Source: Lactobacillus equicursoris DSM 19284 = JCM 14600 = CIP 110162
GTDB taxonomy: Bacteria; Bacillota; Bacilli; Lactobacillales; Lactobacillaceae
Length of the DNA stretch: 52,272 bases
NCBI RefSeq assembly: GCF_001434815.1
Contig: NZ_AZDU01000008.1
Location: 1-52,272, forward strand
Reading direction: 5' to 3'
Part shown: positions 50,791 through 52,272 of the stretch, piece by piece
How the letters are laid out: the number at the start of each line of letters is the position of its first letter
Position numbering within the stretch: position 1 is the first letter of the stretch
Position numbers and translations under genes: made by a program
The notes under the pieces: model-generated
Seen by the model: only the letters and a program-made list of their open reading frames with translations
Told to the model about the DNA's origin: nothing
The model's database searches: none

Positions 50791-52095
50791 TTAATATTTT
50801 AAGTCATTCTTGATCAAGTCGTAATAGCTTTCCCGCTTGATCACCAGCTTGTCTTGCCCATCTTCAGCAAAAACCACGGCAGGACGGGGGTTGCGGTTGT
50901 AGTTTGAAGCCATGGAGTAGCCATAGGCACCGGTGCTTAATAAGACAACTACGTCGCCTGGTTCGTTTTTTGGCAAGGGACAATTCTTAATCAAGATATC
51001 GCCGCTTTCGCAGTACTTGCCGACCAGATTGACCTTTTCTTCTGGTTCAGCCAAGGGCTGGTCAGCTAATACGGCAGAATACTCGGCTTGGTAAAGAGCC
51101 GGCCGGATATTGTCCCCCATCCCGCCGTCTACGGCTACGTAGCTGGTGTAGCCTGGCAAGTCTTTCCGAGAACCAATGGTGTAAAGGCTGTAGCCCGCCG
51201 GCCCCACAATCGCCCGGCCCGGCTCAATCCAAATTTGCGGCACCGGCATTTCATGCTGGCTGCAATAAGTCTTGATCTCCTTGACGATGGCACGAACAAA
51301 TTCTTCAGCTGGCAAGGGGGTATCTGCTTCGGTATAGGAAATCCCAAAACCGCCCCCAACGTTCAATACTTGGCACTGGTAGCCATATTTTTCCAGCCAG
51401 TGGCTGCTGAGTTCGCAGAGCTTTTGCCCGCAGCCTTCAAAGCCGCGCACGTCAAAAATCTGAGAGCCAATGTGGGCATGGACGCCGATCATTTCAAAGT
51501 CAGGGTTAGCTAATACTTTTTCCAATGCCAAGTCTGCTTGCCCACTGCCCAGGTCAAAACCAAACTTTGAGTCCACTTGTCCAGTTTGGATGTATTCGTT
51601 AGTGTGGGCGCTGATCCCCGGCGTCACCCGGAGCATGACCTTAATCTTGGCTTTTTTCTCTTTCAAGATTTGGCTCAACAGATCAATTTCATGGAAGTTG
51701 TCCAACATGATCACGCCAACTTGGTTGTCAACCGCCATTTCCAATTCGCTCCGGGTCTTGTTGTTGCCGTGGAAGCTGACTTTATCCATGGGAAAGCCGG
51801 CTTTAATCGCCGTATACAATTCGCCTCCTGAAACCACGTCAGTGTGGGCCCCTTCTTCAGCCATGACCTGGTAGATAGCCAGACAGGAAAAGGCTTTTGA
51901 AGCATAGCTGACTTCATAGTCGACGCCTTCTTCTTCAAAAACGCGCTTAAAGGCTTGAACAGCTTGGCGAATCTTAGTTACGTCAAAGACTTGCAGGGGC
52001 GTTTGGTATTTCTTGGCTAAAAAATCCGCATCAACGCCGCCGATTTGCAAGTGGCCAGCATCATTTACATCGCTTGTCTTGATCAATTTATTCAC
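50791..52095 (-). CDS. lysA: Diaminopimelate decarboxylase
   Basis: A 434-aa fold-type III PLP enzyme that makes L-lysine from meso-diaminopimelate. PLP lysine in EVSYASKAFSC (about 64), HGNNK, HAHIGSQI (about 200), NVGGGFGI and the dimer-interface motif CESGD near residue 350. It starts with GTG, 7 nt after GAGGTT. It has its own region upstream and is followed by the aminotransferase gene on the same strand after about 180 bp. Confidence 0.94.
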   Translation of the reverse strand: MNKLIKTSDVNDAGHLQIGGVDADFLAKKYQTPLQVFDVTKIRQAVQAFKRVFEEEGVDYEVSYASKAFSCLAIYQVMAEEGAHTDVVSGGELYTAIKAGFPMDKVSFHGNNKTRSELEMAVDNQVGVIMLDNFHEIDLLSQILKEKKAKIKVMLRVTPGISAHTNEYIQTGQVDSKFGFDLGSGQADLALEKVLANPDFEMIGVHAHIGSQIFDVRGFEGCGQKLCELSSHWLEKYGYQCQVLNVGGGFGISYTEADTPLPAEEFVRAIVKEIKTYCSQHEMPVPQIWIEPGRAIVGPAGYSLYTIGSRKDLPGYTSYVAVDGGMGDNIRPALYQAEYSAVLADQPLAEPEEKVNLVGKYCESGDILIKNCPLPKNEPGDVVVLLSTGAYGYSMASNYNRNPRPAVVFAEDGQDKLVIKRESYYDLIKNDLKY

Positions 52096-52205
52096 TTAGA
52101 TAACCTCATTTTTTTATCATCTTTTAATCATTACTTTCAGTTTAGAGATAACTTTTGCTTTGGTCAAGTAAAAAGGTAAAAACGAGAAAAATATCAAAAG
52201 CAAAA

Positions 52206-52239
52206 CAAAAGAGGACATGCCTACTTGCATGTCCTCTTT
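52206..52239 (-). terminator. Terminator after the tRNA gene
   Basis: The stem AAAGAGGACATGC/GCATGTCCTCTTT has a 6-nt loop and TTTTGTTTTGC tail on the minus strand, 6 bp after the tRNA end. Confidence 0.85.
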
Positions 52240-52244
52240 ACCAA

Positions 52245-52272
52245 TTGCGTTAGCTGGATTCGAACCAGCGCA
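52245..52272 (-). tRNA. 3' end of a tRNA gene (partial)
   Basis: The minus strand shows a complete T arm GCTGG-TTCGAAT-CCAGC (52253-52269) followed by the acceptor strand TAACGCA and discriminator A (52245); CCA is not encoded. The rest, with the anticodon, lies beyond the window, so the amino acid cannot be named. Confidence 0.85.

Overview
The window looks like a chromosomal segment of a lactobacillus, most probably Lactobacillus delbrueckii. GC is close to half with GC-rich third positions. The genes have strong AGGAGG-type ribosome sites. There is a D-2-hydroxyacid dehydrogenase of the type known from L. delbrueckii subsp. bulgaricus, and an unusual number of freshly broken genes, which fits the known reductive evolution of that species. 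No rRNA, prophage or CRISPR array is present. The species call is inference.

Layout. (1) 1-9430: a P-type Ca/Mn ATPase under a probable yybP-ykoY (Mn2+) riboswitch, a large membrane protein, an LRV-repeat protein, a DedA protein and a BceAB-like ABC transporter with a clear promoter and operator. (2) 9480-16700: small hypotheticals, a DUF915-type lipoprotein hydrolase and a Zn alcohol dehydrogenase that share the same MerR-type promoter design, a MATE exporter, a D-2-hydroxyacid dehydrogenase and a feruloyl-esterase-like hydrolase. (3) 16787-20586: an IS30-family insertion sequence, a catalytically degenerate tyrosine recombinase, a small secreted protein, signal peptidase I and a small LBP_cg2779-like protein. 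(4) 20900-23674: pepT (frameshifted), a Nif3-like gene and trmK. (5) 23811-29253: an accessory block with a Nudix hydrolase and M23 peptidase pair, a flavoprotein, a divergent AraC-type regulator with an internal amber codon, and lrgB. (6) 29368-41783: the macromolecular-synthesis region, read leftwards: rpsU, phoH, ybeY, cdd, era, recO, T-box, glyQ, glyS, dnaG, then three consecutive rpoD-type sigma-70 genes. (7) 41952-44005: a PPDK regulatory protein homologue and a YitT protein. (8) 44173-49275: a decayed accessory Sec / serine-rich-adhesin locus. It holds a SecY2-SecA2 deletion chimera, a broken asp-like gene, an intact gtfA, a frameshifted gtfB and a serine-rich adhesin remnant with an in-frame stop. 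(9) 49424-52272: an aminotransferase, lysA and the 3' end of a tRNA.

The most unusual element is the dnaG-rpoD-rpoD-rpoD tandem. The first two sigma factors are near-canonical and share an 86-nt identical tract. The third is full length but diverged in region 2.1-2.4 and in the activator-contact end of region 4.2. This is a possible in-operon sigma-factor diversification system. Other items worth attention are two promoters with the same 19-bp-spacer MerR dyad that define a small regulon, the Mn riboswitch with its terminator, and the fossil record of the accessory secretion pathway.
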